A stretch of 64,000 bases of DNA, taken from the NCBI RefSeq assembly GCF_016008875.1, contig NZ_JADTQG010000019.1, forward strand, positions 53,514 to 117,513. Reading direction: 5' to 3'. The notes beneath the pieces were generated by a model, which had not been told where the DNA came from, did no database searches, and saw nothing but the letters and a program-made list of their open reading frames with translations. The translations under genes and the position numbers were made by a program. The stretch comes from Ectopseudomonas mendocina (GTDB lineage: Bacteria; Pseudomonadota; Gammaproteobacteria; Pseudomonadales; Pseudomonadaceae). Every line of letters begins with the position of its first letter. Positions within the stretch are counted from its first letter, which is position 1. Of this stretch, positions 8,426-16,466 are shown piece after piece.

Positions 8426-9202
8426 ATGTGGCATCTGGTCTGCGGCGACAACGCGGTGGCCGGCGTTACGCGAGTGATCGGCCAGCAGGCCGCCGATGCC
8501 AGTCTGCGCGTGCTGCGTGACGACCTCGCCGTCGGCCCGCTGGGCGATGTGGACAACCCGCCGTGCAGCGCCCGCGCCACCTTCTGGAGCGCGCTGTGGC
8601 CCGCTGCGGTCACCCCGGTGCCGGAGTTTTCCACAGGCCTGGCTGAGGATGCTCGCTGGCTCGCCAGTCTGGCCGAGCAGGATCGGCCCGTCACCGTCTG
8701 GCATGGTGACAGCAGCAGCGAGCAGTTGCTGCTGGCGCGCGTCGCCAGCGCGTTGCAAGGCAGCAGCGTCGAACTCTGGGAAGTGCCCTGCGGCAGCGGC
8801 GACAGCCGTGTGCAGACGCGCAAGGCCGTGGCCATGCACAGCCCCGAGGCGCTGGCGCAGATCGCCGAGCCGCGTCTGGTTCAGGCCGAACGCAGGGCCG
8901 AGCTGGCAGCGCAATGGCAGCAGGTACTGGCTGATGACGCACTGATTCGCCCTTGGCAGGCGGGCGTCTTCTCCGGCGAAAGCTACCAGGCTATCGATGC
9001 CGCGCTGGTCACTGGCGCCAGCGCCCAGGCACAACCACTGGCGCGGCTGATGGCCGAGGTCATGGCGCGCAGCGATGGTTTCTTCGCCACCGATTTCTTT
9101 CTGTTCTGGCGCGTCCGTGAACTGGCGGCCGCCGGCCTGCTGGCGCTCAGTGGCGAGCCCGGTGAATACAGTTATCAGGGTTTGCAGGTGCGTCGCGCCT
9201 GA
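8426..9202 (+). CDS. DUF1835 domain-containing protein
   Basis: A 258-residue soluble protein starting MWHLVCGDNAVAGVTRVIG. This start and the following VLRDDLAVGPLGDV are typical of the DUF1835 domain, in which a Rossmann-like fold is predicted. The C-terminal half (FFATDFFLFWRVRELAAAGLLALSG) resembles the DUF3658 domain that usually accompanies it. No catalytic role is known. It begins 4 bp after the zinc-ribbon gene, so prlC, the zinc ribbon and this gene probably form one transcript. Confidence 0.8.
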   Translation: MWHLVCGDNAVAGVTRVIGQQAADASLRVLRDDLAVGPLGDVDNPPCSARATFWSALWPAAVTPVPEFSTGLAEDARWLASLAEQDRPVTVWHGDSSSEQLLLARVASALQGSSVELWEVPCGSGDSRVQTRKAVAMHSPEALAQIAEPRLVQAERRAELAAQWQQVLADDALIRPWQAGVFSGESYQAIDAALVTGASAQAQPLARLMAEVMARSDGFFATDFFLFWRVRELAAAGLLALSGEPGEYSYQGLQVRRA

Positions 9203-9233
9203 TTCGGCTTGTTGTATGTCCAGGGAGGACAGG

Positions 9234-10322
9234 ATGCGTTACTTACCCCTATTGATGCTCGCTACCGTGATGCCGGTGAGCGCCGAACTGCGTATCGACG
9301 ATCTGCACGCCAAGCGCAGCGAGTGGGAAACCTACCGTTTCCCGCTGTTCAAGGGCGACAGCCCTACCATCCGGCGGATCAACACTTATCTGCACGCCAT
9401 GGAACTGGAAGGATTGCCGGGGCGCTTCGAGCGTTCGCCTTTCGAGCGCATCTGGCCGAAGGAAGGTGAGATCTGGGGCACCAACAGCCTGGATTACCGG
9501 ATCGACACGGAGCAACCCGGCTTTCTGTCCCTGACCATCAGCGGCGAGTACACCGGGGCCTATACCAGCATGGGCCATGTCACCTACGCGTTCGACTTGG
9601 CCAGCGGCCAGCCCATTGGCCTGAGCCAGCTCTTCACATCGGCTGGTCTGCAACGGCTGGGCGAACGCATCGGCAGAGAACGAAGCAAGCGCATCGAAGA
9701 CTATCTGGCCGGTATTCCGGTACCCGGCGGACATACCGAAGAGTTGTTATCGCTCTCCCCTGACGACCACGACGAACGCAGCGACGAACAGCGGGATATG
9801 TATCGTCAGTGTTTGCCCAGTCGTAGCAAGGCCGACCTTCGCTACGACCGCCTGCAACTCGGCAAACAACGACTGACGCTGAGCGCCGAAAGCTGCGCGC
9901 CCCATGTGGCACGAGCCCTGGATGACCTCGGCGAGTTCGTCAACAGCGTGCCCTATGCCGGGCTTGACGCTGACCTCAGCGCCTACGGGCGCTGCCTGCT
10001 GCTGGAACGACGCAGCGACTGCCAGCATCCGGGCGACCTGAAGGCCGGCGGTGTGTACTGGGGCAAGATCGGCGGCCGCTATCCCATCACCCTGGTCGTC
10101 GGCACCAGCGAGAATAGCCGCCCGCAATCCAGCGCCTACTTCTACGACAAGTACGCCACGCGCATCGAGCTGGATGGTCGAGAGCTCCACGACGGGCGCC
10201 TGCACCTGCGGGAAGGCGGCGACACCCCGGCCAGCTTCGACCTGCACCTGCAACCGAATGGCTCGCTGATCGGCACCTGGCAGCAGGAAGGCGGCAAGGC
10301 GCTGCCGGTGGTTCTTGACTGA
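9234..10322 (+). CDS. Hypothetical secreted protein
   Basis: A 362-residue protein with a signal peptide (MRYLPLLMLATVMPVSA, then ELRIDDLH). The ATG at 9234 follows a strong ribosome-binding site (CAGGGAGGACAGG). The middle section (YRIDTEQPGFLSLTISGEYTG, then HVTYAFDLASGQPIGLSQLF) resembles the DUF3298/DUF4163-type periplasmic fold seen in RsiV-like proteins, but I regard that only as a resemblance. Four cysteines lie in the C-terminal half. There are no enzyme motifs. It follows the DUF1835 gene by 31 bp and ends just before a REP pair. Confidence 0.7.
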   Translation: MRYLPLLMLATVMPVSAELRIDDLHAKRSEWETYRFPLFKGDSPTIRRINTYLHAMELEGLPGRFERSPFERIWPKEGEIWGTNSLDYRIDTEQPGFLSLTISGEYTGAYTSMGHVTYAFDLASGQPIGLSQLFTSAGLQRLGERIGRERSKRIEDYLAGIPVPGGHTEELLSLSPDDHDERSDEQRDMYRQCLPSRSKADLRYDRLQLGKQRLTLSAESCAPHVARALDDLGEFVNSVPYAGLDADLSAYGRCLLLERRSDCQHPGDLKAGGVYWGKIGGRYPITLVVGTSENSRPQSSAYFYDKYATRIELDGRELHDGRLHLREGGDTPASFDLHLQPNGSLIGTWQQEGGKALPVVLD

Positions 10323-10372
10323 AACCGGCCGCGCATTTCGTCCTCACCGCTGGCTGCCCATAACTGGAAAGC

Positions 10373-10437
10373 TTCGCGGACAAGTCCGCTCCCACAGGGG
10401 GGCGGTGGCTGATCCGTGGGAGCGGACTTGTCCGCGA
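10373..10437. repeat. REP-type inverted pair (copy 1 of duplication)
   Basis: Inverted arms built on GGACAAGTCCGCTCCCACAG and the complementary GTGGGAGCGGACTTGTCC, separated by about 17 nt containing GGCGGTGGCTGATC. The same loop text occurs in the pair at 10648-10711, which ties the two together as duplicates. Confidence 0.88.
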
Positions 10438-10471
10438 TGCGCGCAGCGCCCGATTACCCTGAGAGCAGCGG

Positions 10472-10579
10472 CTACTCACGAAAGAACTCCCCCGGTGTCG
10501 CGCCGAACTGGCGACGAAAGGCGGCGATAAAGGCCGACAGCGAGTCATAACCGCAGGCCAAACCACATCTGTGACACCG
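10472..10579 (-). pseudogene. Remnant of a duplicated AraC-family gene (C-terminal about 35 codons)
   Basis: Read on the minus strand, this fragment ends CGYDSLSAFIAAFRRQF then GATPGEFFRE and a stop. It is almost the same as the end of the intact AraC gene at 10745, with Q-to-R and V-to-A changes. Upstream of CGYDS the homology continues with a one-base deletion (GGCCAAACCACATC against GGCCAGCGCCACATC) and then stops near 10579. It has no start or DNA-binding domain and cannot encode a functional protein. Confidence 0.85.
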
Positions 10580-10647
10580 ATTCGATTGCCAGGATGGTTT
10601 TCAGACATTGTGACAAGCTGCTAACCCACCCCACAAATCTGAAAAGT

Positions 10648-10711
10648 TTCGCGGACAAGCCCGCCCCACAGGTGGCGGTGGCTGATCCGTGGGAGCGGAC
10701 TTGTCCGCGAA
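10648..10711. repeat. REP-type inverted pair (copy 2 of duplication)
   Basis: The same architecture and loop text as the pair at 10373. The left arm is mutated (GGACAAGCCCGCCCCACAG), so the stem is imperfect, while the right arm keeps the consensus. Confidence 0.85.
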
Positions 10712-10744
10712 GCGCGCAGTGCTCGATATCCCCGTAAACAAAGG

Positions 10745-11548
10745 CTACTCACGAAAGAACTCCCCCGGAGTTACGCCGAACTGCTGGCGAAAGGCAGCGA
10801 TAAAGGCGGACAGCGAGTCGTAACCACAGGCCAGCGCCACATCGGTGACGCGCTCGCCCTGCTCCAGCGGGGTCAAGGCATCGAGCAGACGCTGACGCTG
10901 GCGCCAGGCGCGGAAACTCAGACCGGTTTCGCGCAGGAACAGTCGGCTCAGGGTCTTCTCCGAGACGCCCAGGCGCTCGGCCCATTCCCCCAGGCCAAGC
11001 TGGCGCAGGTTGGCATCTTCAAGCCCCTGGCAAACCTCGCGCAGCCGCGCGTCCTGCGGCAGCGGCAACACCAACGCCACTTCCGGCGCTGCCTGGAGTT
11101 CATCGAGCAACACCGACGCCAGCCTGCCCGGTGCGCCTTGCTCGTCGTACTCGGCCGGCAGGTCGCTGAAGCGGCGGATCAACTCGCGCAGCAGCGGGCT
11201 GACCGCCAGCACCCGACACGCATCCGGCCCCCAGGGCACGGCGTTGCCGTCGATGTACAGGCTACGCATTTCGGTGCGCGGCGAGCTGAACACGCGGTGC
11301 TCGACGCCGGCCGGCACCCATACCGCGCGTTGCGGCGGGGCGACGAAACGGGCGCCGGCGGTCTGCACTTCGAGCACCCCGGCGATGGCATAGGACAATT
11401 GCACCCAGGGGTGCGTATGGCGAAAGGTCAGCGCCCGGTTGGTCAGCGATTCGACTCGGCCGTAGAGCGGCCGCGGCAGGCTCGGCAGCTCGGGAAGGTT
11501 GCGATAGAAGGCGACTGGATGTCTGTTTGGCGACACTTGCTGGCTCAT
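10745..11548 (-). CDS. AraC family transcriptional regulator
   Basis: A 267-residue cupin/AraC regulator. Residues about 25-110 form the ligand-sensing cupin (RHTHPWVQLSYA, then PPQRAVWVPAGVEHRVF). The two helix-turn-helix motifs occupy the C-terminal 100 residues (LGEWAERLGVSEKTLSRLF and VTDVALACGYDSLSAFIAAF, ending FGVTPGEFF). It is divergent from the SBF-family transporter gene across only 69 bp, so it probably controls that transporter. The inducer is unknown. A diverged fragment of its 3' end lies downstream. Confidence 0.92.
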   Translation of the reverse strand: MSQQVSPNRHPVAFYRNLPELPSLPRPLYGRVESLTNRALTFRHTHPWVQLSYAIAGVLEVQTAGARFVAPPQRAVWVPAGVEHRVFSSPRTEMRSLYIDGNAVPWGPDACRVLAVSPLLRELIRRFSDLPAEYDEQGAPGRLASVLLDELQAAPEVALVLPLPQDARLREVCQGLEDANLRQLGLGEWAERLGVSEKTLSRLFLRETGLSFRAWRQRQRLLDALTPLEQGERVTDVALACGYDSLSAFIAAFRQQFGVTPGEFFRE

Positions 11549-11617
11549 TGGCGTTAGCCGGAAATTTTCGATGACGATAATGTGGCGACCTTCCGTATCG
11601 CAAGCCCGAGATTCGCC

Positions 11618-12604
11618 ATGTTCCTGCGCCGCCTGTTACCCGATGCATTCACCATGACCCTGCTTGCCGTAGTGCTCGCCGCCACGCTGCTGCCTGCCAG
11701 CGGCCAGATCGCGACGATCTTCGAGTGGATCACCAACCTGGCCATCGCCCTGCTGTTCTTCCTGCATGGCGCCAAGCTGTCGCGCCAGGCGATCATCGCC
11801 GGGGCCGGGCACTGGCGCCTGCACCTGCTGGTGTTCTCCTGCACCTTCATCCTCTTCCCGCTGCTCGGCCTGGCGCTCAAGCCGGCGCTGGAGCCGTTGC
11901 TGGGCAATGAGCTGTATCTGGGCATGCTCTACCTGTGTGCCTTGCCAGCCACGGTACAGTCAGCCATCGCCTTCACCTCCCTGGCGCGGGGCAATATCCC
12001 GGCAGCCATCTGCAGCGCGGCGGCCTCGAGCCTGCTCGGCATCTTCGTCACCCCGCTGCTGGTGGCGCTGCTGATGGGCGTGCAGGGCGACAGTGGCTCG
12101 ACCCTCGACGCCATCGGCAAGATCAGCCTGCAACTGCTGCTGCCGTTCGTACTCGGGCAGATCGCCCAGCGCTGGATCGGCGCCTGGGTGACGGAGAACA
12201 AGAGCTGGCTGAAATACGTCGACCAGAGCTCGATCCTGCTGGTGGTCTACACCGCCTTCAGCGCTGCGGTGATCGGCGGCCTGTGGCAGGAGGTGCCGCT
12301 GCTCACCCTGCTGGCCGTGACCTTCGCCTGCTGCGTATTGCTGGCCCTGGCGCTGGTGCTGACCCATTTGCTCGGCAAATGGCTGGGCTTCAGCCTGGAA
12401 GATCGCATCACCATTCTTTTCTGCGGTTCGAAGAAGAGCCTGGCCACCGGCGTGCCCATGGCCCAGGTGCTATTCGCCGGCGGCGCCATTGGCGTGCTGA
12501 TCCTGCCGCTGATGCTGTTCCACCAGATCCAGCTGATGGTCTGCGCGGTGCTGGCGCAGCGTTATGCCAAGCGTGAGGAGACGCCGCAGACCGCGGCAGC
12601 TTGA
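11618..12604 (+). CDS. Bile acid:sodium symporter (SBF-like) family transporter
   Basis: A 328-residue inner-membrane protein with nine to ten hydrophobic segments, starting MFLRRLLPDAFTMTLLAVVL. Signatures include FLHGAKLSRQAII, CALPATVQSAIAFTSLARGN and FCGSKKSLATGVPMAQVLF, which mark the bacterial SBF-like (P7/YfeH type) branch of the sodium/bile-acid symporter superfamily. The real substrate is probably a small organic anion and not bile salt. I chose the ATG at 11618; a GTG 36 bp upstream is also in frame. It is paired divergently with an AraC regulator. Confidence 0.9.
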   Translation: MFLRRLLPDAFTMTLLAVVLAATLLPASGQIATIFEWITNLAIALLFFLHGAKLSRQAIIAGAGHWRLHLLVFSCTFILFPLLGLALKPALEPLLGNELYLGMLYLCALPATVQSAIAFTSLARGNIPAAICSAAASSLLGIFVTPLLVALLMGVQGDSGSTLDAIGKISLQLLLPFVLGQIAQRWIGAWVTENKSWLKYVDQSSILLVVYTAFSAAVIGGLWQEVPLLTLLAVTFACCVLLALALVLTHLLGKWLGFSLEDRITILFCGSKKSLATGVPMAQVLFAGGAIGVLILPLMLFHQIQLMVCAVLAQRYAKREETPQTAAA

Positions 12605-12644
12605 TCGCCTCGCGACAGAAGGGACTTGCTCGAACGACAAATAA

Positions 12645-12660
12645 CTGTATTTTTATACAG
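12645..12660. promoter_or_regulatory. LexA (SOS) box
   Basis: CTGTATTTTTATACAG matches the gammaproteobacterial LexA consensus CTGT-N8-ACAG exactly, with an A/T-only centre. It lies 20 bp upstream of the chosen ATG of the radical SAM gene, in an otherwise GC-rich background, and overlaps the probable promoter. Confidence 0.88.
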
Positions 12661-12679
12661 TATATTTTGGAGTCCGAGC

Positions 12680-13741
12680 ATGTCCGCCAGCCAGCCGCCA
12701 CGAGGCCGTGGCACCGCCAGTAATCCGCACAACCGCTTTGCCCCAACGCGCTCGGAGCATGAAGACGATGGCTGGTATCAGGAAGAGACGCCCCTGAGCC
12801 GCGCCACCGAAGTGCGCAAGGAAAAGGCCAAGACCGCGATCACCCACAACAACTCACCGGACGTCGGCTTCGACCGTTCGGTGAACCCCTATCGCGGCTG
12901 CGAACACGGTTGCATCTACTGCTTCGCCAGGCCGAGTCATGCCTACTGGGACCTGTCGCCGGGCATCGACTTCGAGACCCGGCTGATCGCCAAGACCAAC
13001 CTGGCCGAGCGCCTCGAAGAACAGTTGCAGAAGCCTGGCTACGTGCCGCAGCCCATCGCACTGGGCATCAACACCGACGCCTACCAGCCGATCGAACGCG
13101 AACAGCGCCTGACCCGCCAGGCGCTGGAGATTCTGCTGCGTTACAAGCACCCGTTGCACATCATCACCAAGGGCTCGCTGATCCTGCGCGACCTCGATCT
13201 GCTCAGCGAGCTGGCCAGCCATAACCTGGTCAGCGTCGCCTTCAGCCTGACCACCCTGGACGACGAGCTGAAACGCATCATGGAGCCGCGCACTGCGGCG
13301 CCTGCCGCCCGCCTGCGCGCCATGCGCACGCTGCATGAGGCCGGCGTGCCGGTGAGCGTGATGTGCGCGCCGATGATTCCGATGATCAACGACATGGAGC
13401 TTGAGCACCTGCTCGAAGCCGCGCGCGATGCCGGCGCACGTTCGGCGGGTTACGTGCTGCTGCGCCTGCCGCTGGAGATCGCCGAACTGTTCGAACAGTG
13501 GCTGCAGGTGCATTTTCCCGACCGCGCCGAGCATGTGATGAGCCTGATTCGCCAGAGCCGCGGCGGCAAGAACTACGACAGCCGCTTCGGCAGCCGCATG
13601 CGTGGCGAGGGCCAGTTCGCCGACCTGCTGCAGCAGCGTTTTCGCCTGGCGCGGCGCAAGCTCGGCCTGGATCGTCGCGACAGTTTTACGCTGGACTGTT
13701 CGCAGTTCTGCCCGCCGGGTGCGCAATTGAGCCTGCTCTGA
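12680..13741 (+). CDS. PA0069-family radical SAM protein (SPL-like)
   Basis: A 353-residue protein with the radical-SAM cluster motif C74-x3-C78-x2-C81 (RGCEHGCIYC), preceded by FDRSVNPY. This signature is shared with the spore-photoproduct-lyase-like Rv2578c/PA0069 group. A role in nucleic-acid repair is suspected for the group but unproven. The ATG at 12680 follows TTTGGAG; an earlier in-frame start would lie upstream of the LexA box and is unlikely. The LexA box immediately before it suggests DNA-damage induction. As I recall, PAO1 PA0069 belongs to the LexA regulon, which agrees. It is monocistronic, with mtlR next in the same direction. Confidence 0.9.
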   Translation: MSASQPPRGRGTASNPHNRFAPTRSEHEDDGWYQEETPLSRATEVRKEKAKTAITHNNSPDVGFDRSVNPYRGCEHGCIYCFARPSHAYWDLSPGIDFETRLIAKTNLAERLEEQLQKPGYVPQPIALGINTDAYQPIEREQRLTRQALEILLRYKHPLHIITKGSLILRDLDLLSELASHNLVSVAFSLTTLDDELKRIMEPRTAAPAARLRAMRTLHEAGVPVSVMCAPMIPMINDMELEHLLEAARDAGARSAGYVLLRLPLEIAELFEQWLQVHFPDRAEHVMSLIRQSRGGKNYDSRFGSRMRGEGQFADLLQQRFRLARRKLGLDRRDSFTLDCSQFCPPGAQLSLL

Positions 13742-13802
13742 CTTGGCCGCGCCGCTCGATATGTTAAAACGTGGTGACTCTAGGCATTGACCGACGAAGC
13801 CC

Positions 13803-14708
13803 ATGACCCGTACAGCCCGCGTAGCCGACCCGTCCTACGAACTGATGGACGACCACGAAGGCCATTCGCTGATCTACCGCCAGCACGGCTTTCCCTCGCC
13901 GCTGGTGCGCTGGCACTTCCACAAGGAATACGAGCTGCACCTGATCGTCGCCAGCTCGGGCAAGGTATTCATCGGCGACTACATCGGCAACTTCTCGCCC
14001 TACACCCTCTTCCTCACCGGCCCCGGCCTGCCGCATAACTGGATCAGCCAGGTCGAGGACGGCGAAGTGGTCGAGACCCGCGACATGCTGGTCAATTTCA
14101 CCGACGAAGTACTGGAAAGCGGCACCGCGGTGTTCGCCGAACTGAAAAGCCTGCAGCCATTGCTGGCCCGCGCGCAATTCGGCATCGAATTTCGCGACCC
14201 GCAGGTGATTCGCCAGGCCGCCGCTCTGCTCGGCAAGATCGCCAGCAGCCGCGGCATCAGCCGCCTGGGCCACTTCTTCATCCTCATGGAGCTGCTAGCC
14301 GGCAGTGAGAACTACCAGCTGCTCTCGGCCGTGACCTCCTCCGAGTTCGGCGACGAGCAGCATGTCGAGCGCATCAACCGCGCGGTGGACTACATCTTCC
14401 AGCACTACGCGCAGGGCATCAGCCAGGAAGAGGTCGCCGACTACCTGGGCATGACGCCCACCTACTTCTCGCGCTTCTTCAAACAGGCCACTGGCCGCGG
14501 CTTCGTCGAGTTCGTCAATCGCCTGCGCGTGAGCAAATCCTGCGAACTACTGAGCAAGAGCGACAAGCCGGTGACCGAGGTGTGCTTCGAGTCCGGCTTC
14601 AGCAACATTTCCAACTTCAATCGCCGCTTCCAGCAGCTCAAGGGCATGACGCCTACGGGCTATCGCAAGCTGGTGGTACAGCGCCTGACCGAGCAAAACC
14701 TGTACTGA
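13803..14708 (+). CDS. mtlR: AraC-family activator of the mannitol operon
   Basis: A 301-residue AraC/XylS regulator. The N-terminal cupin (about residues 30-110, VRWHFHKEYELHLIV) senses the inducer. The C-terminal 100 residues carry two helix-turn-helix units (ISQEEVADYLGMTPTYFSRF and KPVTEVCFESGFSNISNFNRRF). The sequence and position directly upstream of mtlE match MtlR of Pseudomonas fluorescens, which activates mtlEFGKDYZ with mannitol, sorbitol or arabitol. The 227 bp between mtlR and mtlE has no gene and should contain the operator; A-rich text around 14795-14830 is the likely area, but I cannot define the site. Confidence 0.93.
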   Translation: MTRTARVADPSYELMDDHEGHSLIYRQHGFPSPLVRWHFHKEYELHLIVASSGKVFIGDYIGNFSPYTLFLTGPGLPHNWISQVEDGEVVETRDMLVNFTDEVLESGTAVFAELKSLQPLLARAQFGIEFRDPQVIRQAAALLGKIASSRGISRLGHFFILMELLAGSENYQLLSAVTSSEFGDEQHVERINRAVDYIFQHYAQGISQEEVADYLGMTPTYFSRFFKQATGRGFVEFVNRLRVSKSCELLSKSDKPVTEVCFESGFSNISNFNRRFQQLKGMTPTGYRKLVVQRLTEQNLY

Positions 14709-14935
14709 TTCAGCGGTGGCTTCTGCTGCCTGCATCGCGGCGACCGCTCTGCCAGGCAGTTTTCATCTTCGCTCGCGCTATGTTCCAGCGGATTCTCAAG
14801 TGCAAAAAAGTATTGATCACTGTGCGCTCTAGGATTTGTTCGCGCGAGTCTGCGGGGGTGTAATCGGGCCCGAGCGAAACAAAAACAATAACGTTCTTCC
14901 GTAGCCGCACCGGCGCGGGAGAGGAGTTCACAAGC

Positions 14936-16246
14936 ATGAACAACGCGATCAAAGCCCTCGTTGCAGCCTCCTGCCTGTCCCTCACCGCGGTCGCCCAGAG
15001 CGCCGAAACCCTGACCATCGCCACGGTCAACAACAGCGACATGATCCGCATGCAGCGCCTGGCGAAAACCTTCGAAGAGCAGAACCCGGACATCAAGCTC
15101 AAGTGGGTGGTGCTCGAAGAGAACGTGCTGCGCCAGCGTCTGACCACCGACATCGCCACCCAGGGCGGCCAATTCGACGTGCTCACCATCGGCATGTATG
15201 AAGCGGCGCTGTGGGGCGAAAAGGGCTGGCTGGAGCCGATGACCGAGCTGCCGGCCGACTACGACCTCGACGACGTTTTCCCCTCGGTGCGCGAAGGCCT
15301 GTCGGCCAAGGGCACGCTGTATGCCCTGCCCTTCTATGCCGAAGCCTCGATCACCTACTACCGCACCGACCTGTTCGAACAGGCCGGCCTGACCATGCCC
15401 GAGCGGCCGACCTGGGATCAGCTCGCCGAGTTCGCCGGCAAGCTGCATCAGCCGGACAAGGGCGTCTATGGCCTGTGCCTGCGCGGCAAGGCCGGCTGGG
15501 GCGAGAACATGGCGCTGATCACCACCCTGGCCAACGCGCACGGAGCGCGCTGGTTCAACGAACAGTGGCAGCCGGAGTTCACCGGCAGCGAGTGGAAGAG
15601 CGCGCTGAACTTCTATGTCGACAACATGAAGAAGTACGGCCCGCCGGGCGCTTCGAGCAACGGTTTCAACGAGAACCTGGCGCTGTTCAACAGCGGCAAG
15701 TGCGCGCAGTGGGTCGATGCCAGCGTGGCCGGCTCGTTCGTCACCGATGAATCTCAGAGCAAGGTTGCCGACTCGGTCGGCTTCACCTTCGCGCCGACTC
15801 AGACCACCGAAAAGGGCGCGTCGTGGCTGTACTCCTGGGCGCTGGCGATCCCCACCAGCTCCAAGTCCAAGGAAGCGGCCAAGACCTTCAGCGCCTGGGC
15901 CACCTCCCAGGCCTACGCCAAGCTGGTGGCCGACACCGATGGCGTGGCCAACGTGCCGCCTGGCACCCGCGCCTCGACCTACAGCGATGCCTACATGCAG
16001 GCGGCGCCGTTCGCCAAGGTCACCCTGGACTCGCTGAAGCAGGCCGACCCGGCCAACCCCAGCGCCAAGCCGGTGCCCTACGTGGGCATTCAGTTGGTGA
16101 CCATCCCCGAGTTCCAAGCCATCGGCACCAGTGTCGGCAAGCTGTTCGCCGCCGCGCTCACCGGTCAGATGCAACCTGACCAGGCGCTGCAAGCCGCGCA
16201 GCAGAGCACCGAGCGGGAAATGAAGCGCGCCGGGTATCCGAAGTAA
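14936..16246 (+). CDS. mtlE: Polyol ABC transporter, periplasmic binding protein
   Basis: A 436-residue family-1 extracellular solute-binding protein with a Sec signal peptide (about residues 1-23, ending VAQSA before ETLTIATVNN). It delivers mannitol, and probably sorbitol and arabitol, to MtlF/MtlG. The ligand-domain features WDQLAEFAGKL and GVYGLCLRGKAGWGENM are conserved in MtlE/SmoE-type proteins. The ribosome-binding site GAGAGGAG lies 9-10 nt before the ATG. It is the first gene of the operon. A 220-bp gap containing nested inverted repeats separates it from mtlF, which could favour high expression of the binding protein over the permease. Confidence 0.94.
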   Translation: MNNAIKALVAASCLSLTAVAQSAETLTIATVNNSDMIRMQRLAKTFEEQNPDIKLKWVVLEENVLRQRLTTDIATQGGQFDVLTIGMYEAALWGEKGWLEPMTELPADYDLDDVFPSVREGLSAKGTLYALPFYAEASITYYRTDLFEQAGLTMPERPTWDQLAEFAGKLHQPDKGVYGLCLRGKAGWGENMALITTLANAHGARWFNEQWQPEFTGSEWKSALNFYVDNMKKYGPPGASSNGFNENLALFNSGKCAQWVDASVAGSFVTDESQSKVADSVGFTFAPTQTTEKGASWLYSWALAIPTSSKSKEAAKTFSAWATSQAYAKLVADTDGVANVPPGTRASTYSDAYMQAAPFAKVTLDSLKQADPANPSAKPVPYVGIQLVTIPEFQAIGTSVGKLFAAALTGQMQPDQALQAAQQSTEREMKRAGYPK

Positions 16247-16261
16247 GGAAGCCGCTTTCCC

Positions 16262-16425
16262 GTAGGGTGGGTTAGCGCCGCGTCCAATGGCAGCCCAGAC
16301 GCCGCGATGACAGCGCGGCGCGTAACCCACCAGGCGATAGTCGGCGTTGCACCAATGGTGGGTTACGGCGCCATCTTGAGCGAGAGGCGCCAGAGTATCC
16401 CGACAAGACGCCTAACCCACCCTAC
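16262..16425. repeat. Nested inverted repeat between mtlE and mtlF
   Basis: The outer arms GTAGGGTGGGTTAG (16262-16275) and CTAACCCACCCTAC (16412-16425) are exact inverse complements. The inner arms CGTAACCCACCA (16321-16332) and TGGTGGGTTACG (16356-16367) form a second perfect pair. All carry the same GGGTGGGTTA core, so this is a four-copy cluster of one palindromic repeat family. It lies inside the mtl operon and could limit read-through or protect the mtlE mRNA 3' end. Confidence 0.85.
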
Positions 16426-16466
16426 GGACCGCGTCTGTCACCACGACACTGCCTTTCGGAGGCACC

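Larger units (their letters stand above)
10364..10744. repeat. Gene-free stretch holding a diverged tandem duplication of REP plus AraC tail
   Basis: Of the 422 bp between the secreted protein and the intact AraC gene, most is explained by a duplicated unit. Copy 1 (10364-10579) and copy 2 (10639 to about 10848) each hold a REP inverted pair, then the sequence CTACTCACGAAAGAACTCCC and the 3' end of an araC gene. Copy 2 runs into the intact gene; copy 1 stops after about 108 bp of coding homology. The stretch 10580-10638 shows no clear feature. Confidence 0.85.

Noticed and set aside
12626..12679. Earlier in-frame start for the radical SAM gene
   Set aside because: It would start translation upstream of the LexA box and promoter and add a hydrophobic leader unlike the family. 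The ATG at 12680 has a proper ribosome-binding site.
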